Origin: Candidatus Aminicenantota bacterium
GTDB lineage: Bacteria; Acidobacteriota; Aminicenantia; Aminicenantales; Saccharicenantaceae
NCBI GenBank assembly: GCA_011048485.1
Contig: DSDX01000249.1
Coordinates: forward strand, 1 to 6,165
Length of the DNA: 6,165 nt
Direction: 5' to 3'
Shown: positions 1 to 5,860 of the stretch, piece by piece
Numbering within the stretch: position 1 is the first letter of the stretch
Layout of the letters: every line of letters starts with the position of its first letter
Program-made: the position numbers and the translations under genes
The notes under the pieces: generated by a model
Databases searched by the model: none
Seen by the model: the letters and a program-made list of their open reading frames with translations, nothing else
Told to the model about the DNA's origin: nothing

Positions 1-1
1 C

Positions 2-1129
2 CTCTCCTTCGCCCTCCCCTCCCCCGCCCAGGACGAACCTTATGTCGTCCACGACACGAAGCCCGTCTTCATGCTGGGCCCCTACATCTCGTCCCTCTCC
101 GAGACCGGGGCGACCATCGTCTGGCTGACCGACACGCCCTGTCACGCCAAGGTCGTCTATGGTCCCGCGGGCGAGCCCCTTGACCGGGAAGCCGACAACG
201 CCAAGCACGGCCTCCTCCCCGTCGGCACGCTCCACACCGTGCATCTCTCCGGACTCGAGCCTGGCCACGCGTACGCCTACAAGGCCGTGGCCACGCGCGT
301 GGTCAAGATGAAGGCCTACTGGCCCGAGAAAGGCCTCGCTGTCGAAAGCCCCGAGCGCTCGTTCACGACCTTCGACCGGGCCAAGCCGTCCGTCGCGTTC
401 AGCGCCATCGCCGACACACACGAGGACAACTCCCGCGTCGCCGACCTCCTGAAAGCCGTCGACTGGCCGGCGACCGAATTCCTCGTCCACCTGGGGGACG
501 CTTTCCACGGCGTCGAGAGCGAGGACCAGCTTGTCGGCCGCTGGCTCGGCCCGGCCGACCGGGCCCTGGCCGGCTCGAAAGCGCTCCTCTTCGTCCGAGG
601 CAATCATGAGATGCGAGGCTCCTTCGCCCGCCGCGTCTTCGACTACGTCCCGACGCCCGAGAACCGCTATTACTACGCCCGCGACCACGGCCCCATCCAT
701 TTCATCGTCCTGGACACGGGCGAGGACAAGGCCGACGAGACCAATGTCTACGCCGGGCTGAACGAAGTCGAGGCCTATCGCGAGGAGGAGCTCGCCTGGC
801 TCGAAAGGCACCTCGCGACCGACAAGCGCGCGGCCGAGGCCCCCTTCCGGGTCATCCTCCTCCACCAGCCCGACTGGGGCTGGACCCGGGACCGCGGCGA
901 CGAGTGGACAGCCCTCGCGAACAAGGCCAACGTCGACCTCGTCCTCGGCGGGCACTTCCACCGGCTTCGCGCCATCGAGCCGGGAACGCAGGGCAATGAT
1001 TTCCTCGCCGTCGCCCTGGGGCAGGACCAGATCGCCAAGGTCGAGGCGTCCCGAACCGAGCTCAAGGTGACGATCACGGCCAAAGACGGCTCACCCGTCC
1101 AGTCGTTCACGCTCAAGGCCCGGCGCTAA
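2..1129 (+). CDS. Secreted calcineurin-like metallophosphoesterase with purple-acid-phosphatase-type N-terminal domain (5' end outside window)
   Basis: The reading frame is open from base 2, so the gene begins upstream; the ATG at 71 is internal. The first visible residues (LSFALPSPAQDEPYVV) look like the end of a Sec signal peptide with cleavage near SPA-Q, so the product is probably exported. Visible residues 24-123 resemble the fibronectin-III-like N-terminal domain of purple acid phosphatases (PYISSLSETGATIVW; LSGLEPGHAYAYK). The rest is a metallophosphatase fold with the full metal-site series: D-T-H (D138, H140), G-D (D166), G-N-H-E (N201, H202), H288 and G-H-F-H (H318, H320). The family hydrolyses phosphomonoesters or diesters using two metal ions. 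The GD motif reads GDAFH, so the tyrosine ligand of true purple acid phosphatases (GDxxY) is replaced by histidine. Motif I is DxH as in calcineurin-like enzymes. Substrate is unknown. It converges on the S9 peptidase gene, 95 bp away. Confidence 0.9.
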   Translation, partial: LSFALPSPAQDEPYVVHDTKPVFMLGPYISSLSETGATIVWLTDTPCHAKVVYGPAGEPLDREADNAKHGLLPVGTLHTVHLSGLEPGHAYAYKAVATRVVKMKAYWPEKGLAVESPERSFTTFDRAKPSVAFSAIADTHEDNSRVADLLKAVDWPATEFLVHLGDAFHGVESEDQLVGRWLGPADRALAGSKALLFVRGNHEMRGSFARRVFDYVPTPENRYYYARDHGPIHFIVLDTGEDKADETNVYAGLNEVEAYREEELAWLERHLATDKRAAEAPFRVILLHQPDWGWTRDRGDEWTALANKANVDLVLGGHFHRLRAIEPGTQGNDFLAVALGQDQIAKVEASRTELKVTITAKDGSPVQSFTLKARR

Positions 1130-1169
1130 CCCGCGCTCTCTCTGCCACGCCCCTTCTTCGCCCTTCGAG

Positions 1170-1190
1170 GGATCGCCTCAAGGTCGATCC
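1170..1190. terminator. Weak hairpin in the convergent gap, possible bidirectional terminator
   Basis: GGATCG (1170-1175) pairs perfectly with CGATCC (1185-1190) around a 9-nt loop, in the 95-bp gap between two convergent genes. Neither strand has a T-tract after the stem, so it does not fit a standard intrinsic terminator. Its placement is the main argument for it. Confidence 0.25.
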
Positions 1191-1224
1191 GGAGACGAGC
1201 CCCCGGCGCAGGGCTGCCTTCTTC

Positions 1225-3513
1225 CTACGGCGCCATCCGGTTCCAGTCCGGCGTCGCCTCCCCGAGAAGCGTCCGGACGAAGAAATCGTACATCTTACGG
1301 GTGCCGTACTCGCCCCCCATGCCGTGACCGCCGCCGGGGATGACGAGAAGGTCGAAGACCTTGTCGGCCTTGATCAGGGCGTTGACCACCTGCATGGTCG
1401 AGGCCGGATCGACGTTGGTGTCCATCTCGCCGACGATGAGCAGGAGCTGCCCTTTGAGCCGGTGGGCGTTGTCGACGTTCGACGAGGCGGCGTACTCGGG
1501 GCCGAGGGGCCAGCCCATCCACTGCTCGTTCCACCAGATCTTGTCCATGCGGTTGTCGTGGCAGCCGCAGGAGGAGACCGCGGCCTTGTAGAAATCGGGC
1601 TGAAAGAGGAGAGCGCCCAGGGCGTTCTGGCCGCCGGCCGAGTTGCCGTAGATGCCGACCCGGCTGATGTCGTAGTGGGGGTACTTCGCCGCGACGGCTT
1701 TGTGCCACAGGACCCGGTCGGGGAACCCGGCGTCGCCCAGGTTCTTCCAACAGACGTCGTGGAAGGCCTTGGAGCGGTTGCTCGTGCCCATGCCGTCGCA
1801 TTGGCTGACGATGAAGCCCAGCTCGGCCAGGGCCCTCATGGAGCTGTAGGCCTGGAAGGACTTGGGAACGAAGGAGCTGTGCGGCCCGGCGTAGATGTAC
1901 TCGATGACCGGGTACTTCTTTTTCGGGTCGAAGTCCGAGGGCCGGAAGATGACGCCCCAGATGTCGGTCCGGCCGTCGCGGGCCTTGGCGGTGAAGACCT
2001 CGGGCGCCTTCCAGCCGGCCTTGACCAGCGCCGTGATGTCCCCCTTCTCCACGGTCATGACGACCGATCCGTCCTTGGCGCTGCGGATGACGGTCGTCGG
2101 CGGGAGGTCGACCCGCGACCAGGTGTCGACGAGATAGGCCAGGTCGTCCGAATAGGCGACCGTGTGGTTGCCCTCGCCCTCGGTCAGGCGCGTGAGCCCG
2201 GTCCCGTCGAGGTTGACCCGGCAGGCGTCGATGAAGTAGGGGTCGCGGCCCGGCGTCATGCCGCTGGCCTGGAAATAGACCTGCCGCGCCTCCTCATCGA
2301 CCTTGTCGACGGCGCGCACGATCCACTCCCCTTTCGTGATCCGGTGCTTGACCGTGCCGGTAGCGCCGTCGTAGAGGTAAAGGTGGTTCCAGCCGTCGCG
2401 CTCCGACATCCAGACGACCTCGCGGCCGTCGGCGATGTCGTGCCGGAACTTCTTGCCGCTGTAGCTGAAGAACGTCTCGGCTTGCTCGTCGACCACGGCC
2501 CGGGCCGCGCCCGTCGCTGCGTCGACCTCGACGATCCGGTAGACCTGATGTCCCCGCTGGTTGTACTCAAAGGTGAAGGCCCGGCCGTCCTTGCGCCAGG
2601 CCGGCGCGTCGAGCTCGTAGGGATTGGCGAAGAGGGCGCTGTCGATCTCGATTCGCGCTTTCGTGGCGGCGTGGAAGAGGACGGGCCGTTCGATGTCGAG
2701 GGCGTCGCCCGGCTTGGCGTATTCCATCGAGTGGTACTTGGGCTGGAGCTGGTCGGCCGGCGAGGACTCGACGTACTGGATGACCCGGTGATGGCCGCGG
2801 CGCACGCGCAGGGCGACGAGCTTGGCCGAGTCGGGCGACCAGGCGATGGACCGGAAGGTGTAGTAGTCCCCTTCGGAGCCGTCATGGCTGAGGACGAATT
2901 CGGCCTTGCTCGCCTTGTCCCGGAGGCAGACGTTGTAGTTCCGGATGAAGGCCTCCCACTTGCCGTCCGGCGAGGCCTTGACCTCGCTCGAGGCGGCCTC
3001 GGGCGCGGGGCCACGGACCCACATGCCCATGCCGCCGCGGCGCTCGCGGGGGCCGCCCTGGCCTTCGGCCTTCTTGCAGACGTAGGTCTCGAGGTCGCAG
3101 GACCAGCGGGCGCCGAAGGCCGCGAACTGGACCGATCTCCCGTCCTCGGCGAAGGTCAGGGTGAAGAAGGGCAGCTCGAGCGGCTCGGCCTTCTCGCCGG
3201 AGGCCGCGGCGAGCGCCGCAGCCAGCCGGGTGTGATCGAAGGCGACGGCCTTCTCGCGCTTGGAGGCGTCGGCGATCCAGTACTCGTTGCCGCCAGGGAC
3301 GGACTTGCGGTACCAGTAGCGGGCCGTTTTGCCGATCCACCCGCCCCGGTCGACGACGCTCAGGGCCAGGTCCGAGTACTTGGCCCGGAGGCTGGCCGCC
3401 CGCTCGTAGTCGGCCTTGGTGACCTGGGCGGGAGCAGATGGCGGAAGGGCAAGAAGAACAATAAGGGAAATCGCAACGGCCGTCGCGGCGACTTTCGCTT
3501 GGGAGCTGTTCAT
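1225..3513 (-). CDS. Exported S9 family serine peptidase (DPP-IV-like: beta-propeller plus prolyl-oligopeptidase domain)
   Basis: A 762-residue protein, typical length for S9B/S9C peptidases. ATG at 3513 is preceded by GAGGAGG (3518-3524) with a 4-nt spacer, slightly short but strong. Residues 1-30 form a Sec signal peptide: hydrophobic VAISLIVLLALPP, then SAPAQ. Residues of roughly 40-500 fit the DPP-IV beta-propeller (WSPDSAKLVALR, MSERDGWNHLYLYDG, RLTEG). Residues 505-755 form the alpha/beta hydrolase domain with nucleophile S625 in GNSAGG, D698 in GEMDTN and H730 in GGGHGMGG, a complete triad in the expected order. The expected role is cleavage of peptides outside the cytoplasm, probably for protein or peptide nutrition. 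Where DPP-IV enzymes carry the WVYEEE-type double-Glu motif that binds a free N-terminus, this protein has only DGSEGDYYTFRSIAW, so dipeptidyl-peptidase specificity is doubtful. Eight cysteines remain after export (139, 146, 196, 431, 572, 588, 649, 651), which may form disulfides. Confidence 0.93.
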   Translation of the reverse strand: MNSSQAKVAATAVAISLIVLLALPPSAPAQVTKADYERAASLRAKYSDLALSVVDRGGWIGKTARYWYRKSVPGGNEYWIADASKREKAVAFDHTRLAAALAAASGEKAEPLELPFFTLTFAEDGRSVQFAAFGARWSCDLETYVCKKAEGQGGPRERRGGMGMWVRGPAPEAASSEVKASPDGKWEAFIRNYNVCLRDKASKAEFVLSHDGSEGDYYTFRSIAWSPDSAKLVALRVRRGHHRVIQYVESSPADQLQPKYHSMEYAKPGDALDIERPVLFHAATKARIEIDSALFANPYELDAPAWRKDGRAFTFEYNQRGHQVYRIVEVDAATGAARAVVDEQAETFFSYSGKKFRHDIADGREVVWMSERDGWNHLYLYDGATGTVKHRITKGEWIVRAVDKVDEEARQVYFQASGMTPGRDPYFIDACRVNLDGTGLTRLTEGEGNHTVAYSDDLAYLVDTWSRVDLPPTTVIRSAKDGSVVMTVEKGDITALVKAGWKAPEVFTAKARDGRTDIWGVIFRPSDFDPKKKYPVIEYIYAGPHSSFVPKSFQAYSSMRALAELGFIVSQCDGMGTSNRSKAFHDVCWKNLGDAGFPDRVLWHKAVAAKYPHYDISRVGIYGNSAGGQNALGALLFQPDFYKAAVSSCGCHDNRMDKIWWNEQWMGWPLGPEYAASSNVDNAHRLKGQLLLIVGEMDTNVDPASTMQVVNALIKADKVFDLLVIPGGGHGMGGEYGTRKMYDFFVRTLLGEATPDWNRMAP

Positions 3514-3527
3514 AACGCCTCCTCAGA

Positions 3528-3564
3528 AAAAAATGGGGGACACAATACTAATTCCCCAATTTTT
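3528..3564. repeat. REP-like imperfect palindrome upstream of the S9 peptidase gene
   Basis: AAAAAATGGGG (3528-3538) pairs with CCCCAATTTTT (3554-3564) at 10 of 11 positions (one A-A mismatch at 3533/3559), around a 15-nt loop reading GACACAATACTAATT. It is an AT-rich island in very GC-rich DNA. From memory, a GGGGACAC...CCCC core flanked by A/T runs resembles the intergenic REP elements mobilised by RAYT (IS200-like) transposases; no such gene is in the window. On the minus strand the stem is followed by seven T residues (3533-3527), so it could alternatively stop transcription coming from the reductase gene. Confidence 0.45.
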
Positions 3565-3573
3565 GCCTGGCAA
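3545..3573 (-). promoter_or_regulatory. Candidate sigma-70 promoter of the S9 peptidase gene
   Basis: On the minus strand, TTGCCA (3573-3568, five of six matches to the -35 consensus) is followed after exactly 17 nt by TAGTAT (3550-3545, four of six matches to -10). Transcription would start near 3538, leaving a leader of about 25 nt that includes the GAGGAGG ribosome site. The -10 lies in the loop of the REP-like palindrome, so the element and promoter overlap. Confidence 0.45.
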
Positions 3574-3693
3574 GAAAAAAAACAGGCCTTCTGCCGGTGC
3601 CGAGAGGGCGAAGCGCAGAGTTCTGCCCTAACCTGTACTAGTTTCTTGGCCTTTCCCAGCGCCACCCCTCCGCGCCCATTCCGGGGCGGCCCT

Positions 3694-3719
3694 GACGGTC
3701 CCGAAATTGGAGAAGCGTC
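3694..3719. repeat. Short REP-like hairpin abutting the reductase stop codon
   Basis: GACG (3694-3697) pairs with CGTC (3716-3719). The segment 3697-3715 reads GGTCCCGAAATTGGAGAAG on the plus strand and recurs, with a 2-nt insertion, on the minus strand at 5132-5112 on the other side of the reductase gene. It lies one base past the end of that gene, a usual position for REP-type elements. The rest of 3565-3720 shows a weak GCCTG/CAGGC hairpin (3565-3569 with 3583-3587), a CGCCC/GGGCG stem (3673-3677 with 3684-3688) and no open gene. Confidence 0.4.
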
Positions 3720-3720
3720 T

Positions 3721-5043
3721 TCAGGACAGCGTCAACTGGCTGTGGGCCAGGCAGAGAAGCGTCCGGACCGGGACGCCGTACGGGCAGGCGGCCTCGCAGA
3801 AGCCCTGGCACGTCCGGCAGTTGTCGGCGTGAGCGGCCTCAAGCGCGGCGTACTCGGCCATGGCGTATCGCTCGCTCCCCTGGGCCTCGAAGTAGTGGTT
3901 ATAGCGCATGATCGTGTTGACCGGGACGCCATGGGGACAAGACGGCTCGCATAAGCCGCAAGCGTGCCGGCAGTAAAGCGGGCCGCAATCGCGCTCATAG
4001 GACGCGAGCAGGCCCTTCTCCCCGCCGCTCAGCCCCGCCCCGGACAGGGCCAGCGAGCTCTGGACATCCTCGAACGTGTTGAAGGCCAGGTTGAGCGTGT
4101 GGACGCGCAGGTCGGCCAGGACGAACTTGAGCGCGGCCGCCTTGACCTCGGCCGGAGTCTCGAGGCCGTTCTTCTGGATGAATGACTCGGCCTGCTTGGC
4201 CGTCTCTGCCATTTGGGCCATCGACTTCTGCAGCCTCTCGTCGATCGGCTGGCCGTCCTTCTTCAGCCGCTCGATGCGGCTCATCGTGTCGTAGTAGCGG
4301 CCGAGGGGATTCGATTTCATGATGGTCACGCCGAGGCCTTTCTTGGAGGCCGCCTCCAGGACCTTGTCCCCAGGCTCCCGCTGCAGGAAGTTGTAGACGA
4401 CAAGGAGGACGTCGAAGCGCCCGTCCTCGACGGCGGCCAGGAGGATATCCTCCATGGGCTCGCCCCGCCCCGGCGTGCGGCTGCCGTGCGTGCCCGCGCC
4501 CGTGAACCGGACCTTGCCCTTCTTCTTGAGCTCGGCGACGGCCTGATGATAGACCTCGTCCTTGACCGAAGCCGCCGACGGGGGATTCATGAGCAGGCAG
4601 TCGACGTAATCGGTCTGGAGCCGTGCGAGCGACTGGTCGAGCCTGGCCTCGACGGCGGCCGCGTCGGCCAGCCCATCCAGCCTCAGCTTGGTGGTGATGA
4701 AGAAGGACTTGCGGTCGCGCCCCTTGATGGCCTCGCCGATGCTGCTTTCGGCCTGGCCGCGGCCGTATCCCTCGGAGGTGTCGAAATAGTTGACGCCGGC
4801 GTCGAGGGCGGCCTTGAGGACCTCGGGCGGGAAGGTCTGGGAGGTCCCGATACCGATGTCGGAGACCTTGAAACCCGTCCGGCCCAGCTCGCGGTACGAC
4901 CTGATCTTGGGCGCGGCCTCGGGGGCGGCCTGGCCCCCGCGGGCGGCGGCCGGCCCGGCGGCCAGAGTCGTCCCCACGCCGGCCAATCCCGCGGCCGACG
5001 CCTTGATGAAATCCCTGCGATCCATGCCTTTCCGCGTGCTCAT
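3721..5043 (-). CDS. Tat-exported aldo/keto reductase with C-terminal iron-sulfur tail
   Basis: A 440-residue protein when started at the ATG at 5043. A longer in-frame ATG at 5331 is rejected because the extra 96 codons translate hairpin-rich noncoding sequence. Residues 8-35 form a twin-arginine signal (RRDFIKASAAGLAG then an Ala-rich stretch), implying folding with cofactors before export. Residues 48-335 fit the aldo/keto reductase TIM barrel (YRELGRTGFKVSDIGIGTSQ). Of the catalytic tetrad, D88 (YFDTSEGYG), Y93 and K119 (ITTK) are present. The histidine normally in a LLIHWP-type motif is asparagine (LLMNPP, N153). Residues 353-431 form a ferredoxin-like tail with two cysteine sets, C358/362/365/369-Pro and C409/412/416/420-Pro, plus C353 and C431, fit for two [4Fe-4S] clusters. 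The family reduces carbonyls with NAD(P)H, but cofactor use outside the cytoplasm is unclear; the clusters suggest electron relay. Substrate is unknown. It has its own promoter and is flanked by near-identical inverted elements. Confidence 0.92.
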   Translation of the reverse strand: MSTRKGMDRRDFIKASAAGLAGVGTTLAAGPAAARGGQAAPEAAPKIRSYRELGRTGFKVSDIGIGTSQTFPPEVLKAALDAGVNYFDTSEGYGRGQAESSIGEAIKGRDRKSFFITTKLRLDGLADAAAVEARLDQSLARLQTDYVDCLLMNPPSAASVKDEVYHQAVAELKKKGKVRFTGAGTHGSRTPGRGEPMEDILLAAVEDGRFDVLLVVYNFLQREPGDKVLEAASKKGLGVTIMKSNPLGRYYDTMSRIERLKKDGQPIDERLQKSMAQMAETAKQAESFIQKNGLETPAEVKAAALKFVLADLRVHTLNLAFNTFEDVQSSLALSGAGLSGGEKGLLASYERDCGPLYCRHACGLCEPSCPHGVPVNTIMRYNHYFEAQGSERYAMAEYAALEAAHADNCRTCQGFCEAACPYGVPVRTLLCLAHSQLTLS

Positions 5044-5050
5044 GGTCTCT

Positions 5051-5056
5051 CCCTCC
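5051..5056 (-). promoter_or_regulatory. Ribosome binding site that fixes the reductase start
   Basis: GGAGGG on the minus strand, 7 nt before the ATG at 5043. It selects this start over the upstream in-frame ATG at 5331. A second, internal possibility is the ATG at 5025 (Met7), preceded by GGAAAGGC. Both keep the twin-arginine motif, but the 5043 site is stronger. Confidence 0.75.
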
Positions 5057-5074
5057 TGACCGCAATTCCTATCG

Positions 5075-5102
5075 ATTATATCATGCTCGCCCCACCGCCC
5101 AA
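5075..5102 (-). promoter_or_regulatory. Extended -10 promoter of the reductase gene
   Basis: On the minus strand TGATATAAT (5083-5075) is a perfect TATAAT with the TGn extension, 31 nt before the ATG. A weak -35 (TTGGGC, 5102-5097, matching only the TTG) lies 16 nt upstream, as expected for extended -10 promoters. The start would be near 5068, giving a leader of about 25 nt that carries GGAGGG. The -35 overlaps the end of the T-tract of the upstream hairpin. Confidence 0.6.
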
Positions 5103-5132
5103 AAAAAGGTCCTTCTCCAATTTCCCGGGACC
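5101..5132 (-). terminator. Terminator-like hairpin with seven T residues; inverted copy of the element at 3694-3719
   Basis: On the minus strand GGTCC (5132-5128) pairs with GGACC (5112-5108) around a 15-nt loop, followed at once by seven T residues (5107-5101). This has the form of an intrinsic terminator, though the stem is only 5 bp. The minus-strand run 5132-5112 matches 3697-3715 except for two extra G residues, so it is also a REP-type repeat candidate. It could shield the reductase promoter from readthrough, or act as an attenuator in a longer leader. Confidence 0.45.
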
Positions 5133-5310
5133 ACCTCTCGAGGCGGCGAGGGAATTTGCCTCGACGATCCCCGTAGCGGAGGGGGACCCGCGCAGCGGGG
5201 GAACCGGCGGGACTGGTTCCCAGGGGTTCCGGGGAGCGAGAGGCTATTCCCGAGCAAAGCCGCAGAGAGGGACATCCCGGAATCGGGAGAAGAGCCAAAA
5301 TAATGGGTAG
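5133..5310. other. Noncoding region with a chain of closely packed hairpins
   Basis: No supported gene. Stems read on the plus strand: TCGAGGC/GCCTCGA (5138-5144 with 5158-5164), TCCCC/GGGGA (5168-5172 with 5182-5186), CCCGC/GCGGG (5187-5191 with 5195-5199) and GGAACC/GGTTCC (5200-5205 with 5215-5220). Two more are a weaker GGGGA/TTCCC with one G-T pair (5231-5235 with 5247-5251) and TCCCG/CGGGA (5275-5279 with 5284-5288). The third and fourth abut their neighbours with no spacer. It may be a cluster of degenerate REP elements, a structured RNA or a long leader; high GC raises the chance of accidental stems. I found no convincing promoter for it on either strand. Confidence 0.4.
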
Positions 5311-5346
5311 AAAAAGGGCACGAACCCGCACCCCGGGGCCGCGCCC
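5311..5346 (-). terminator. Candidate intrinsic terminator of the small secreted-protein gene
   Basis: On the minus strand GGGCGC (5346-5341) pairs with GTGCCC (5321-5316), including one G-T pair, followed by five T residues (5315-5311). The loop is long (19 nt) but contains the self-complementary CCCCGGGG. It begins about 35 nt after the stop codon at 5381, the usual place for a terminator. Confidence 0.5.
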
Positions 5347-5380
5347 TCGGAAATCAGTCGAAAAAAGAGTCGTTCGGCGG

Positions 5381-5761
5381 TCAGACCTTCTTCTTGGCCG
5401 TCCACTCCGTCTCGCGGTCCATCCGCATGGTCGTGCCCTTCATGGTGTCCCCATCGACGGTCCCCTTGTACTCCATAGTGAACTCGCCGCGGGGGGTCTC
5501 GAAGGAGGCCTTCCACTGGATGGCGTTGCCCTCGACTGTGCCTTCGGCCTCGATCGTGCGGGCCTCGCCGCCGGGAGGTCCGGGCATGGTCATGGTGACC
5601 TTGATGGCGTTCCCGTCCTGGGTAATGACGATCTCGCTTTCCCTCATTTCGCCGCCGCGTCCCGGCGTCGACATGATCCAGGTCCCGGAGACGTCGACGG
5701 CCCAGGCCGAGAGGGCGAGGACGGCCAGGACGGCCAGCGCTGTAAGTGAGGCTTTCTTCAT
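5381..5761 (-). CDS. Small secreted beta-rich protein of unknown function (lipocalin-like)
   Basis: A 126-residue protein. ATG at 5761 has AAGGAGT (5777-5771) 9 nt upstream, a good ribosome site. Residues 1-21 are a Sec signal peptide (KK, then LTALAVLAVLALSAWA); the mature protein would start at V-D-V-S-G-T-W. The mature part alternates short strands and turns (SEIVITQDGNAIKVTMTM; TMEYKGTVDGDTMKGT), suggesting a small antiparallel beta-barrel or sandwich. It has no cysteine and no catalytic motif I can recognise. From memory, short secreted proteins with a SGTW start and a KGTVDGDTMKGT-like repeat are common and uncharacterised in Acidobacteriota and relatives. A binding or structural role is possible, but none is shown. 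The AT-rich 5776-5815 segment upstream probably holds its promoter, though I cannot place clear -35 and -10 boxes. Confidence 0.85.
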   Translation of the reverse strand: MKKASLTALAVLAVLALSAWAVDVSGTWIMSTPGRGGEMRESEIVITQDGNAIKVTMTMPGPPGGEARTIEAEGTVEGNAIQWKASFETPRGEFTMEYKGTVDGDTMKGTTMRMDRETEWTAKKKV

Positions 5762-5844
5762 GGTGATGACACTCCTTTTTAGTTTGATAAGAATTTAGCC
5801 TTCAGCCGTTTAGACTGTGGATGGGTCGCGTTTCTTCCCCCCGA

Positions 5845-5858
5845 GGCCCCCCCGGGCC
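5845..5858. other. GC-only hairpin after the M28 peptidase gene
   Basis: GGCCC (5845-5849) pairs with GGGCC (5854-5858) around four C residues, just beyond the stop codon at 5861. There is no T-tract on the minus strand, so it is at best a rho-dependent stop or an mRNA-end protector. Confidence 0.25.
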
Positions 5859-5860
5859 GC

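Noticed and set aside
1130..1224. Possible small gene in the convergent gap
   Set aside because: No start with a ribosome site and no frame with protein-like content; only a weak hairpin.
3565..3587. GCCTG/CAGGC hairpin with an A-rich loop as a terminator
   Set aside because: The T-run lies in the loop on the minus strand, not after the stem, and the stem is only 5 bp.
1324..3954. An 876-codon open frame on the plus strand, opposite the S9 peptidase gene and past it
   Set aside because: It is the antisense of a gene with a full catalytic triad, signal peptide and ribosome site. Its translation is a low-complexity mix of Gly, Val, Asp, Arg and Leu with no motif, and it runs through an intergenic region and into the reductase gene. 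High GC removes stop codons from antisense frames.
3995..5065. A 356-codon minus-strand frame overlapping the reductase gene
   Set aside because: A +1/-1 frame shadow rich in Arg and Gly; the reductase frame carries the Tat signal, active-site residues and cysteine motifs.
4213..5310. A 365-codon plus-strand open frame opposite the reductase gene
   Set aside because: Antisense shadow of the aldo/keto reductase gene; the translation is compositionally biased, has no domain signature and ends in the hairpin-rich noncoding region.
5133..5310. Possible tRNA-like or known riboswitch fold in the hairpin-rich intergenic region
   Set aside because: No cloverleaf with T-arm consensus, no CCA context and no riboswitch core I can recognise; only successive simple hairpins.
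5044..5331. 96-codon N-terminal extension of the reductase frame
   Set aside because: It would place a Pro/Arg/Gly-rich stretch before the Tat signal, covers promoter and hairpins, and has no better ribosome site than the GGAGGG before 5043.
5244..5516. A 90-codon minus-strand frame across the end of the small secreted-protein gene
   Set aside because: It overlaps the real gene in another frame, crosses the candidate terminator and has no recognisable signal.
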